Below the pieces are notes generated by a model. The model was not told where the DNA came from, did not search any database, and saw nothing but the letters and a program-made list of their open reading frames with translations. The position numbers and the translations under genes are program-made. Positions 21,143-27,694 of a stretch of DNA of 29,279 nucleotides are shown one piece after another (the stretch's first letter is position 1; each line of letters opens with the position of its first letter). The stretch comes from a virus, in IMG/VR virus record IMGVR_UViG_3300025652_000362, positions 1 to 29,279 of that record. One strand, written 5' to 3'.

Positions 21143-22309
21143 ATGTCCAGTCTTTTAAACGAAGCAATTGTAGATGCCAAAGCGCTTAGGGATAGCGCTT
21201 TAAAGAATGCTGAAGGCGCGATAATAGATAAGTATTCTGACGAAGTAAAGAAAGTCTTGAGCCATTTGCTTGAACAAGAAGAAGGAGCACTGGAACTCGG
21301 CGGCGGACTTGACGCCGACGCACCTGAGTTAGAAATGCCTGAAATGCCCGCAGAACCTGTTGATGCTTTGGCCGAAGATGCCGAAGATGCCGAAGAGGTC
21401 ACAGAAGACGAAGTGCCACTTGCTGCTACTGACAATCTCTCTAACAATGACGGAACCAACCTTTCTTCTTTGCCAAATTCTGGCGAAGAAGTAGAAGTCA
21501 ATATTGATCTTGGCGCCCTTCAAGAGGCAGTCGCCCAACTTGCGAACTCTCTTGAAGAGGAAGACATCGAGATCAACGAAGAAGACATTATTAATATTTT
21601 AGATGAAGAAGAGGACGTCTCTGTTGACGTCGATCCTTCTGCTGATGAAGAAGAAGCCGACAACAAGGCCATGGCAGGTCTCGCCAATCTTGATGAAGAT
21701 GAATCAGACAAGATTGATGCTCTTGTTGACGCAGTCATGGAAAAACTAGAAGTCGATACCGGCGCTACCTTGTCCGGTTGGGCCGGCCGCCCTGCTTCAC
21801 AATTGAAGCACGAACAAGAGAGAGAACTTGCCGGCGCCGCTTCCACTAAGGAAGACGCCGATGCCACCCTTGAAGAAGAGGAGTCGGATCTTCCAGAATC
21901 AGAATTAAACGAATCAAATGTTGCACTTGAAAATGAAAATATTACATTGAAAGAGCAGCTAGATAAATATAAGCAAGCAGTAAGTGAGATTAAAGAAAAC
22001 CTTTATGAGGTTAATCTCTCCAATGCACGTTTATTATACACGAACCGTGTTTTAAGAAATACCTCCCTTAATGAGCGACAAAAAGAAAAGATTGTCGAAG
22101 CGATTTCCACCGCCGGTTCGGTCGCAGAAGCCAAAACCATTTTTGAGACGCTTCAGAGCACAGTGGAGGCGAAGCCACAACGACGCCCACAATCACTTAG
22201 CGAAGCAATCGGTCATAAGGCCTCTGTTATCCGCGCGACTCGTCAAGAGTCGTCAAAACCCAACGATGTATTCTCCGATAGGATGCGTCGTTTAGCTGGA
22301 ATAAAATAA
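21143..22309 (+). CDS. gp22: Prohead core scaffold protein (T4 gp22-like)
   Basis: The internal scaffold on which the capsid assembles; it is later degraded by the prohead protease. The ATG at 21143, preceded by AGGAGAG at 21131-21137, is preferred to an in-frame TTG at 21113 that lacks an SD. The 389 residues start MSSLLNEAIVDAKALRDSAL (LNE is an L-x-E site). A long acidic region full of Asp/Glu runs spans about 35-255. The C-terminal coiled coil and tail are the recognisable part: ENLYEVNLSNARLLYTNRVL, NTSLNERQKEKIVEAIS, AKTIFETLQST and a basic end DRMRRLAGIK. T4 gp22 is 269 residues, so the acidic middle is enlarged. The major capsid gene follows 33 nt downstream. Confidence 0.87.
   Translation: MSSLLNEAIVDAKALRDSALKNAEGAIIDKYSDEVKKVLSHLLEQEEGALELGGGLDADAPELEMPEMPAEPVDALAEDAEDAEEVTEDEVPLAATDNLSNNDGTNLSSLPNSGEEVEVNIDLGALQEAVAQLANSLEEEDIEINEEDIINILDEEEDVSVDVDPSADEEEADNKAMAGLANLDEDESDKIDALVDAVMEKLEVDTGATLSGWAGRPASQLKHEQERELAGAASTKEDADATLEEEESDLPESELNESNVALENENITLKEQLDKYKQAVSEIKENLYEVNLSNARLLYTNRVLRNTSLNERQKEKIVEAISTAGSVAEAKTIFETLQSTVEAKPQRRPQSLSEAIGHKASVIRATRQESSKPNDVFSDRMRRLAGIK
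21371..21396 (+). repeat. 9-nt tandem repeat in scaffold gene
   Basis: GCCGAAGAT is repeated almost three times, giving AEDAEDAEE in the acidic region of the scaffold protein. A likely slippage-prone tract of low functional consequence. Confidence 0.7.
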
Positions 22310-22326
22310 TCATAATTTATAAAAAA

Positions 22327-22337
22327 AAGGAGGTGAT
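22327..22337 (+). promoter_or_regulatory. Full-length Shine-Dalgarno of the capsid gene
   Basis: AAGGAGGTGAT is an 11-nt perfect complement of the usual bacterial 16S rRNA 3' tail. AGGAGG ends 9 nt before the ATG at 22343. The other SDs in this window match over 4-6 nt, so this is by far the strongest. Confidence 0.85.
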
Positions 22338-22342
22338 TTAAA

Positions 22343-24106
22343 ATGTCTAGTATTATCGAAAGATTGACCGAAGGAGTTGTCAATCGTGATATGCGCGCCG
22401 AGAGCCATGCTCTTCTTTCCAAGTGGGAGAAGACCGGTCTGCTTGAGGGTCTTACAAAAGATTCCAAGCGTCAAACAATGGCGCGCCTGCTTGAAAACCA
22501 AGCAAAAGAACTGCTTCGCGAGAGCAGCACAATGGCCGGTGGCGATGTTGAGGGCTTTGCAGCCGTCGCGTTCCCCATCGTACGTCGTGTATTCGCAGGC
22601 TTGATCGCAAACGATCTTGTCTCTGTTCAGCCCATGAGCTTACCCTCAGGTCTGATTTTCTTCCTTGACTTTACTTTTTCCAAACAGGGAGCAGGTCTTG
22701 CTCGTTTGGGATACACTACAGGTTCAGATGGCGCAGAGCCATCCATCTATGGTGGTGATAAGGTCGGTTCTCAGATCACTGGCGGTGTTGACATCTCCGG
22801 TGCTCAAGCAGAACGTGGACCCCGTAACCTCAACAACGGTTACTCTTCCCCAACAGCATCTGTTGACAGAACTATTACTTTCCTAACAGCAAGTACCTAT
22901 AGTTCTTCAGCAGGTAGCATCCCTCTCCTTACGGAGTTCGATGCTGAGCTTGAGTCTCAGTCTGGTACAGCAAATGTTGCTATTGGTACCATTGATACCT
23001 CGGGCCTCACTAACTGGAACTCGGAGGATCTTGTAGCAGTCACAGCGGTTTCTACAACTTCTGGTTCACACGGAAGGCTGTTCCACTCTGGTGCCCTCGG
23101 TCAAACCGGTGGCTCGGTTCAGTTGCGTCGTCTCACACGATACAGCGGTTCCTCTGATTCTGTCGCATACGTTGTTTTCGCTTCGTATGACGGTGCGATC
23201 ACCAACGCACACCTTCATGGCTTGATGACTGCTTCTGCAATCAGCTTCACTTATCCAATCAAGGACAATTTGGAGTCAAGTGACGCCCTCGGCTCTGTCG
23301 TCGGTGCTTCCCCATGGGGCTTGGAGAACAATCAGAACATCCCAGAGATCGACATTAAGGTCGATTCCGTGGCTGTGACGGCTGTAACCAAGAAGCTCAA
23401 GGCTAAGTGGACTCCGGAGTTAGGTCAAGACCTTAACGCCTACCACAACCTTGATGCAGAGGTTGAGTTGACTAGCATTCTCTCTGAGCAAATCGCTCTT
23501 GAGATTGACCGCGAGATCCTTGAGGATCTTGTACGTGGCGCTACCGCTGGTACTAAGTACTGGTCTCGTGCTCCAGGTCTCTTTGTCAACCGTGACACGG
23601 GTGCAGAACTCGTTTCAACCTCAGCGGCTCCAGACTTTACTGGTACCGTTTCTGAGTGGTATGAGACTCTCGTTGAGACAATCAACGATGTTTCTGCTAA
23701 CATTCACCGCAAGACTCTGCGTGGTGGTGCTAACTTCGTGGTCGTAGGCCCTGAAGTTGCCAACATCCTTGAGTTCACCGCTGGCTTCCGTGCTAACGTC
23801 ACTGCTGACGATGAGCGCGGCGATATCGGTGCTGTGAAGGTTGGTGCTCTCACCAAGAAGTTCGACGTATATGTCGATCCTTACTTCATGCGTAACCTGA
23901 TCCTTGTTGGTCGTCGTGGTTCCTCTTTCCTTGAAAGCGGATATGTGTATGCACCTTACGTGCCCCTGCAGACCACTCCAACCATCTTTGGACCAGAGGA
24001 CTTCGTACCTCGTAAGGGCGTGATGACTCGTTACGCCAAGAAGATGGTGCGTCCTGATATGTACGGTCTCGTTATCGTACGTGGCATGATCGGAGAGTCC
24101 GCTTAA
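22343..24106 (+). CDS. gp23: Major capsid protein (T4 gp23-like)
   Basis: The HK97-fold shell subunit, 587 residues against 521 in T4 gp23. Recognisable segments are FPIVRRVFAGLIANDLVSVQ (77-96), PMSLPSGLIFFLDFTFSK (97-114), the later KKLKAKWTPELGQDLNAYH and LEVDREI-type helix (LALEIDREILEDL region), and VVGPEVANILEF. The C-terminal part includes YVDPYFMRNLILVGRRGS and APYVPLQTTPT. The N-terminus is a predicted 60-residue propeptide ending ELLRE, where L58-R59-E60 is a good prohead-protease site. Codons are strongly biased to GCT, CGT, GGT, CTC/CTT and GTT, as in highly expressed genes. It has an 11-nt Shine-Dalgarno and a strong terminator directly after it. Confidence 0.95.
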   Translation: MSSIIERLTEGVVNRDMRAESHALLSKWEKTGLLEGLTKDSKRQTMARLLENQAKELLRESSTMAGGDVEGFAAVAFPIVRRVFAGLIANDLVSVQPMSLPSGLIFFLDFTFSKQGAGLARLGYTTGSDGAEPSIYGGDKVGSQITGGVDISGAQAERGPRNLNNGYSSPTASVDRTITFLTASTYSSSAGSIPLLTEFDAELESQSGTANVAIGTIDTSGLTNWNSEDLVAVTAVSTTSGSHGRLFHSGALGQTGGSVQLRRLTRYSGSSDSVAYVVFASYDGAITNAHLHGLMTASAISFTYPIKDNLESSDALGSVVGASPWGLENNQNIPEIDIKVDSVAVTAVTKKLKAKWTPELGQDLNAYHNLDAEVELTSILSEQIALEIDREILEDLVRGATAGTKYWSRAPGLFVNRDTGAELVSTSAAPDFTGTVSEWYETLVETINDVSANIHRKTLRGGANFVVVGPEVANILEFTAGFRANVTADDERGDIGAVKVGALTKKFDVYVDPYFMRNLILVGRRGSSFLESGYVYAPYVPLQTTPTIFGPEDFVPRKGVMTRYAKKMVRPDMYGLVIVRGMIGESA

Positions 24107-24139
24107 CGTTATAGCCTAGCGTAAAAGCAAAAAAAATGT

Positions 24140-24173
24140 AAAGCCTCCTTCTTCGGAAGGGGGCTTTCGTTTA
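24140..24173 (+). terminator. Strong terminator after major capsid gene
   Basis: A 12-bp stem AAAGCCTCCTTC / GAAGGGGGCTTT (24140-24151 and 24156-24167, one G-T pair) closed by a TTCG tetraloop, followed by CGTTTATT. It lies 33 nt after the capsid stop codon. Confidence 0.88.
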
Positions 24174-24223
24174 TTACAAACTACTTATATATGAATTGGA
24201 GAACTTCCAATCGATTATTTAAA

Positions 24224-24232
24224 ACATTTATT
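24224..24232 (+). promoter_or_regulatory. ACATTTATT, variant of the recurring element
   Basis: Identical to 14060-14068. It lies between the capsid terminator and the AGGAGG (24249-24254) of the 24263 gene. A second AT-rich stretch, ACTACTTATATA, is at 24180-24191. One of them may start transcription of the 24263 gene; neither is certain. Confidence 0.3.
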
Positions 24233-24262
24233 ATAACATTAAAGAAATAGGAGGTTATTAAA

Positions 24263-24748
24263 ATGGCTAGAGTTGGATTAGGAAGACTAGAAAAATTAAT
24301 GGAAGAGTTGGACCGCGAGATTGATCTCGAAGGTTCGGATGTTACGGTTAACTCCCTGACATCAGATACGACTGTTACAGCCACTGCTGGTAACATTGTC
24401 GGTACGACAGGTACACTGAAGCTAGACAACGGTGGTGCAGTCACGCAAGGTACGAGCAAATCAACTACTGTTGTTCTCGATAAGCCAGTTGGAAAGATTA
24501 CAATGCATAACGCAGCCCTTGCTTCGGATGCGATCGTGACCTTCCAGGTGACATGTGCAACCTTTGCCAGAGCGACTGACGTTTGTATTGTCAACCATCA
24601 CAGTGGTGGAACAATTGGAAAATATTCTGTAGATGCGACAGGCCACGCTGCCGGTAGCTTCAAGATCACAGTAACAAACATCTCGGCCGGCTCTCTGAGC
24701 GAGGCCATCGTCCTGCACTACGCTTTGGTTCAAACTGCTCACACATAG
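24263..24748 (+). CDS. Probable capsid decoration-type beta protein
   Basis: A 161-residue protein with AGGAGG at 24249-24254. It starts with a short amphipathic helix (MARVGLGRLEKLMEELDREI). A Thr/Val/Gly-rich beta region follows: TTVVLDKPVGKITMHNAALA, VTFQVTCATF, DVCIVNHHSG, AAGSFKITVTNISAGSLSEA and IVLHYALVQ. I recall the GSF-I-V-N-SAGSLSEAI-type ending from small phage proteins encoded beside capsid genes, where they are thought to be capsid-associated. It is a single-gene unit between the capsid terminator and a tandem terminator, with strong SD, suggesting high expression as expected for a decoration protein. The assignment is inferred from fold type and position. Confidence 0.55.
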   Translation: MARVGLGRLEKLMEELDREIDLEGSDVTVNSLTSDTTVTATAGNIVGTTGTLKLDNGGAVTQGTSKSTTVVLDKPVGKITMHNAALASDAIVTFQVTCATFARATDVCIVNHHSGGTIGKYSVDATGHAAGSFKITVTNISAGSLSEAIVLHYALVQTAHT

Positions 24749-24780
24749 GACGTGTGGTAGCGAACAGCATCAAGCTTTTA

Positions 24781-24813
24781 AATCCCCCTTTCCTTTTTGG
24801 ATGGGGGGTTTTT
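24781..24813 (+). terminator. Terminator 1 of tandem pair
   Basis: AATCCCCC pairs with GGGGGGTT (24781-24788 and 24803-24810, one G-T pair). The loop can pair further (TCC with GGA). A T-run follows (to 24813). It lies 32 nt after the stop of the decoration-type gene. Confidence 0.82.
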
Positions 24814-24817
24814 GTTG

Positions 24818-24843
24818 AAATTGCCGATCTCTGCAATTTTTTT
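24818..24843 (+). terminator. Terminator 2 of tandem pair
   Basis: AAATTGC pairs with GCAATTT (24818-24824 and 24833-24839) with an 8-nt loop, and the 3' arm runs on into TTTT (to 24843). The stem is AT-rich and weaker than the first. Confidence 0.6.
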
Positions 24844-24916
24844 CCCCTTAAAATTTTGAGATTTTGCGATCGATAATAATAAAGTGCTAGAAGCAGCGTA
24901 GTTTGTGCTTCATAAA

Positions 24917-24925
24917 ACTATTTAT
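24917..24925 (+). promoter_or_regulatory. ACTATTTAT element, candidate late promoter (site 4)
   Basis: Exact ACTATTTAT, 73 nt after the tandem terminators and 19 nt before the GTG at 24945, with AGGAGG (24931-24936) between. Terminator, element, SD and gene occur in the same order as at 16252-16330. Confidence 0.5.
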
Positions 24926-24944
24926 CGTATAGGAGGATAAATGT

Positions 24945-26219
24945 GTGCCTACAAACTTAAGTCCACTATCGACGACAAGCGCAATCGTCTTAACATCAAC
25001 AGGGTCGTTCGACGACGTCGCTAGCGCGGTACCCTTTGGAATATACACAGGATCGGCTAACTTTAAAAGTGGCGCTGTAGATCAGGTAGCATATACCTAT
25101 AAGAAACTTGGTGGCGATGTTGTTGACATCGAACTCACCACTTCCAATGTATATGCAGCGTATGAAGAAGCGGTATTAGAGTATTCATACATTATTAATC
25201 TACACCAAGGTAAAAATGTATTATCGACGGCCCTGGGTAACACCACGGGAACGTTCGATCATGATGGCACTATTTTAACCGGCCCCGTAAGCGGCAATTT
25301 GCGTTATCCACGATTTCAAGCATCTTACGCTAAAAAAGTTGGGGATTCGATGGCTGCAATGGGTGGTTATGGCGGCACTATACCACAATATTCAGCGTCG
25401 TTTACTCCTACGCCGAAAAAACAAGATTACGATTTACAAGAAATAATTGAAACTGCCTCTTCGACCGGCCTTGACGACCAAGGTAATGCTGTTCCTTTTT
25501 CTGGAAAGGTCGATGGCAAGAGAGTTATTATAACAAAGGTTTTCTATAGGTCTCCACGCGCAATGTGGCGGTTTTTTGGATACTATGGAGGAATCGGTGT
25601 TGTTGGCAACATGTCAACTTATGGACAATACTCAGACGACTCTACTTTTGAAATGATTCCAACCTGGCAAAACAAAATGCAGGCGGTTATGTACGAAGAC
25701 AGCCTCTACACAAGAACTTCGCACTATTCTTATGAGTTGATCGATAATAAGCTTCGAGTATACCCGGAGCCAGGCCACTTCGACTTCACTTCTATCGAAA
25801 GCATGTGGGTTCGCTTTTACGTGGAAGATTTAGACACGTTTACCTCAAATTCGGAATATAGAGACGGAGTAGAGGGCGTCAACAATATGAACACATTGCC
25901 TTTCGATAATATACCGTATGGCAACATCAATGCGATTGGTAAGCAGTGGATTAGAAAATACTGCTTAGCATTGTGTAAAGAAATGCTTGGGCAGATTCGA
26001 GGAAAGTTTACCACCATTCCGATTCCGGGAGAAAGCGTAACCCTCAATCACAGCGAATTGCTTTCACAAGCCAAAGATGAACAACAGCAACTTAAAGACA
26101 AACTAATGGAGATGCTCAAAGAGACTGAATACAAAGAGCTTGTCAAATACGATTCTGAAACTGCAGACGCAACACAAAATCTATTCAAAAACTCTCCTCT
26201 ACCGATTTTTGTGGGGTGA
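24945..26219 (+). CDS. Neck / head-completion protein (T4 gp13-like)
   Basis: A 424-residue protein starting at GTG, 8 nt after AGGAGG. An ATG at 24941 is too close to the SD and out of frame. It follows the capsid region and precedes two neck/tail-completion genes and the sheath, the expected place for a head-closure or neck protein. Recognisable segments are YAAYEEAVLEYSYIINLHQG (near residues 68-87), RSPRAMWRFFGYYGG in the middle, and WIRKYCLALCKEMLGQIRGK then FTTIPIPGESVTLNHSELLS towards the end. I associate that C-terminal helix plus PIPGE motif with gp13-type neck proteins of marine T4-like phages. T4 gp13 is about 310 residues. Neck role is likely; the exact T4 equivalence is less sure. 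Confidence 0.6.
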   Translation: MPTNLSPLSTTSAIVLTSTGSFDDVASAVPFGIYTGSANFKSGAVDQVAYTYKKLGGDVVDIELTTSNVYAAYEEAVLEYSYIINLHQGKNVLSTALGNTTGTFDHDGTILTGPVSGNLRYPRFQASYAKKVGDSMAAMGGYGGTIPQYSASFTPTPKKQDYDLQEIIETASSTGLDDQGNAVPFSGKVDGKRVIITKVFYRSPRAMWRFFGYYGGIGVVGNMSTYGQYSDDSTFEMIPTWQNKMQAVMYEDSLYTRTSHYSYELIDNKLRVYPEPGHFDFTSIESMWVRFYVEDLDTFTSNSEYRDGVEGVNNMNTLPFDNIPYGNINAIGKQWIRKYCLALCKEMLGQIRGKFTTIPIPGESVTLNHSELLSQAKDEQQQLKDKLMEMLKETEYKELVKYDSETADATQNLFKNSPLPIFVG

Positions 26220-26224
26220 TATAG

Positions 26225-26713
26225 ATGTCAGACGAATGGGAAAGACCAGCAGCACCGCCACCTCCCCTCTTTTTAGGCAAAAAAGAGCGAGACTTAGTAA
26301 AACAAGTCAATGATGAACTTATTGAGAAGGTCATTGGTCAACAAATACTCTACTATCCAGTTGATCTTGAGGCTACCAACTTTCATGGCTTGTACGGTGA
26401 GGCAATTGCAAAGACTTATCTGCCACCGGTACGTATATACGCTTTAATCGACTTTAACGAAGAAGCAACGTCATATTTGCCTAATGTTGGTGTTGACTCC
26501 GATTCTACAATAACGGTACTTTTCCATAAAAGAAGATTAACCGAAGATCAGGACCTTTATGTCCGCGAGGGCGATTTTATTCTTTACGGTAAAATCTATT
26601 ACGAGATAGTTAAGTTGTCTGAGCCGAGGAAACTTTTCGGCCAAGTAGACCACAGTTTTGAGATAGCCGGCACATGCCGACGAGCAAGAAGAGGATTATT
26701 CGATGCTACCTGA
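26225..26713 (+). CDS. Neck protein (T4 gp14-like candidate)
   Basis: A 162-residue protein 5 nt after the previous gene. It has a Pro-rich N-terminus (ERPAAPPPPLFLGKKERDLV), then ILYYPVDLEATNFHGLYGEA (43-62), a pattern I associate with small neck or connector proteins in which a Y-GE-segment follows a tyrosine-rich strand. Further on are beta strands (TITVLFHKRRL) and YVREGDFILYGKIYYEIVKL, a GD-x-Y-x-IVK strand pair typical of head-closure connectors. No membrane segments. Lying between the gp13-like and gp15-like genes, a gp14-type neck function fits; this is partly positional. It overlaps the next gene by 11 nt. Confidence 0.55.
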   Translation: MSDEWERPAAPPPPLFLGKKERDLVKQVNDELIEKVIGQQILYYPVDLEATNFHGLYGEAIAKTYLPPVRIYALIDFNEEATSYLPNVGVDSDSTITVLFHKRRLTEDQDLYVREGDFILYGKIYYEIVKLSEPRKLFGQVDHSFEIAGTCRRARRGLFDAT

Positions 26714-27578
26714 TGATTTTGATTTCGCACAGCTACCCCCCGGGGCAACCAGCACCACCTTAGAAGAGGTAGGAATGTTGTCTTCGACAATCGAGACAAT
26801 AGATTATGCGATTACTTCATGGATCAAGGAAGACCTTGATCTAAGCGCACGAACAAATCACGGATACACCGAAGTTCCGGTTTTTTGGCAGACTCCCGAA
26901 AGGGCATATCAGATAAAGAGCCGCAAAGAGCTTAGAGACGCAGATGGCTCTCTAATCCTGCCTATTGTCAGCATTGAACGAGTTAACATTGTCAAAGATC
27001 CATCTCGCAAAGGCAGCTTCCAGGCACACACCTTTTCAAAAAACCACAATGGCCGCGCCGGCCGCATGGTTATTGCAAGAAAGATAAAACAAGACAAAAC
27101 AAGAAATTTTGCAGTTGCAACAGGGACGAGGACAAATAATGGAGGAAAACTTCAAAACTATTTTCCGAGAATCAACAAACAGGTTGTAATTCAGACTCTT
27201 TCCATCCCAATACCCGTATATGTCAATGTAGAATACAAAATTGTCATCAAGACTGAATATCAGGAACAGATGAATAGCCTTATTCAGCCATTTATGACAC
27301 GCACTGGTCAGATTAACTCTTTCTTGTTAAGAAGAAACGGTCACATCTATGAAGCATTCCTTGACCAAGACTTTGCGCACAATAACAACATGTCGGACCT
27401 ATCGGAGGACTTGCGAATGTTCGAAACGTCAATTAATTTACGTGTTTTGGGTTATCTTATTGGAGAAGGCGAGAATGATGATCGGCCAATAGTGACTGTA
27501 GAAGAAAGTGTAGTAGAAGTTACTTTCCCTAGAGAATCCGCTGTAATTCCTGGGGAGCCCTCGTTTTTAGAGGACTAA
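26703..27578 (+). CDS. Tail completion / sheath stabiliser protein (T4 gp15-like)
   Basis: A 291-residue protein overlapping the previous gene by 11 nt. After an N-terminal linker, residues about 30-80 read WIKEDLDLSARTNHGYTEVP, then VFWQTPERAYQIKSRKEL. Next come LPIVSIERVNIVKDPSRKGS, the pair IPIPVYVNVEYKIVIKTEYQ with EQMNSLIQPFMTRTGQINSF, and FETSINLRVLGYLIGEG. This order (edge strand, ERVNIVKDP, then VEYKIVIKTEYQEQMN) matches tail-completion proteins of marine T4-like phages that cap the tail tube and sheath, like T4 gp15. T4 gp15 is 272 residues. The tail sheath gene follows after a 116-nt gap. Confidence 0.65.
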   Translation: MLPDDFDFAQLPPGATSTTLEEVGMLSSTIETIDYAITSWIKEDLDLSARTNHGYTEVPVFWQTPERAYQIKSRKELRDADGSLILPIVSIERVNIVKDPSRKGSFQAHTFSKNHNGRAGRMVIARKIKQDKTRNFAVATGTRTNNGGKLQNYFPRINKQVVIQTLSIPIPVYVNVEYKIVIKTEYQEQMNSLIQPFMTRTGQINSFLLRRNGHIYEAFLDQDFAHNNNMSDLSEDLRMFETSINLRVLGYLIGEGENDDRPIVTVEESVVEVTFPRESAVIPGEPSFLED

Positions 27579-27633
27579 TTCAGGAACTAACACTTATTTT
27601 CTACATTGTCTTCATCCTTTTGAAATCCAAAAT

Positions 27634-27642
27634 ACTATTTAG
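27634..27642 (+). promoter_or_regulatory. ACTATTTAG element, candidate late promoter (site 5)
   Basis: ACTATTTAG, one base off the consensus, lies in the 116-nt gap before the sheath gene, 52 nt before its ATG. The same AATA lead (AATACTATTT) precedes the element at 21103. No terminator hairpin is visible in this gap. Confidence 0.35.
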
Positions 27643-27694
27643 GTAATGATTGTGATGTCTTTTAGACAATTAATAAAACGAGGATTGCGAAATC

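Noticed and set aside
24941-25024. Short ORF from ATG at 24941
   Set aside because: Only 4 nt from AGGAGG and ends after about 27 codons. The GTG at 24945 has better spacing and opens a 424-codon gene in another frame.
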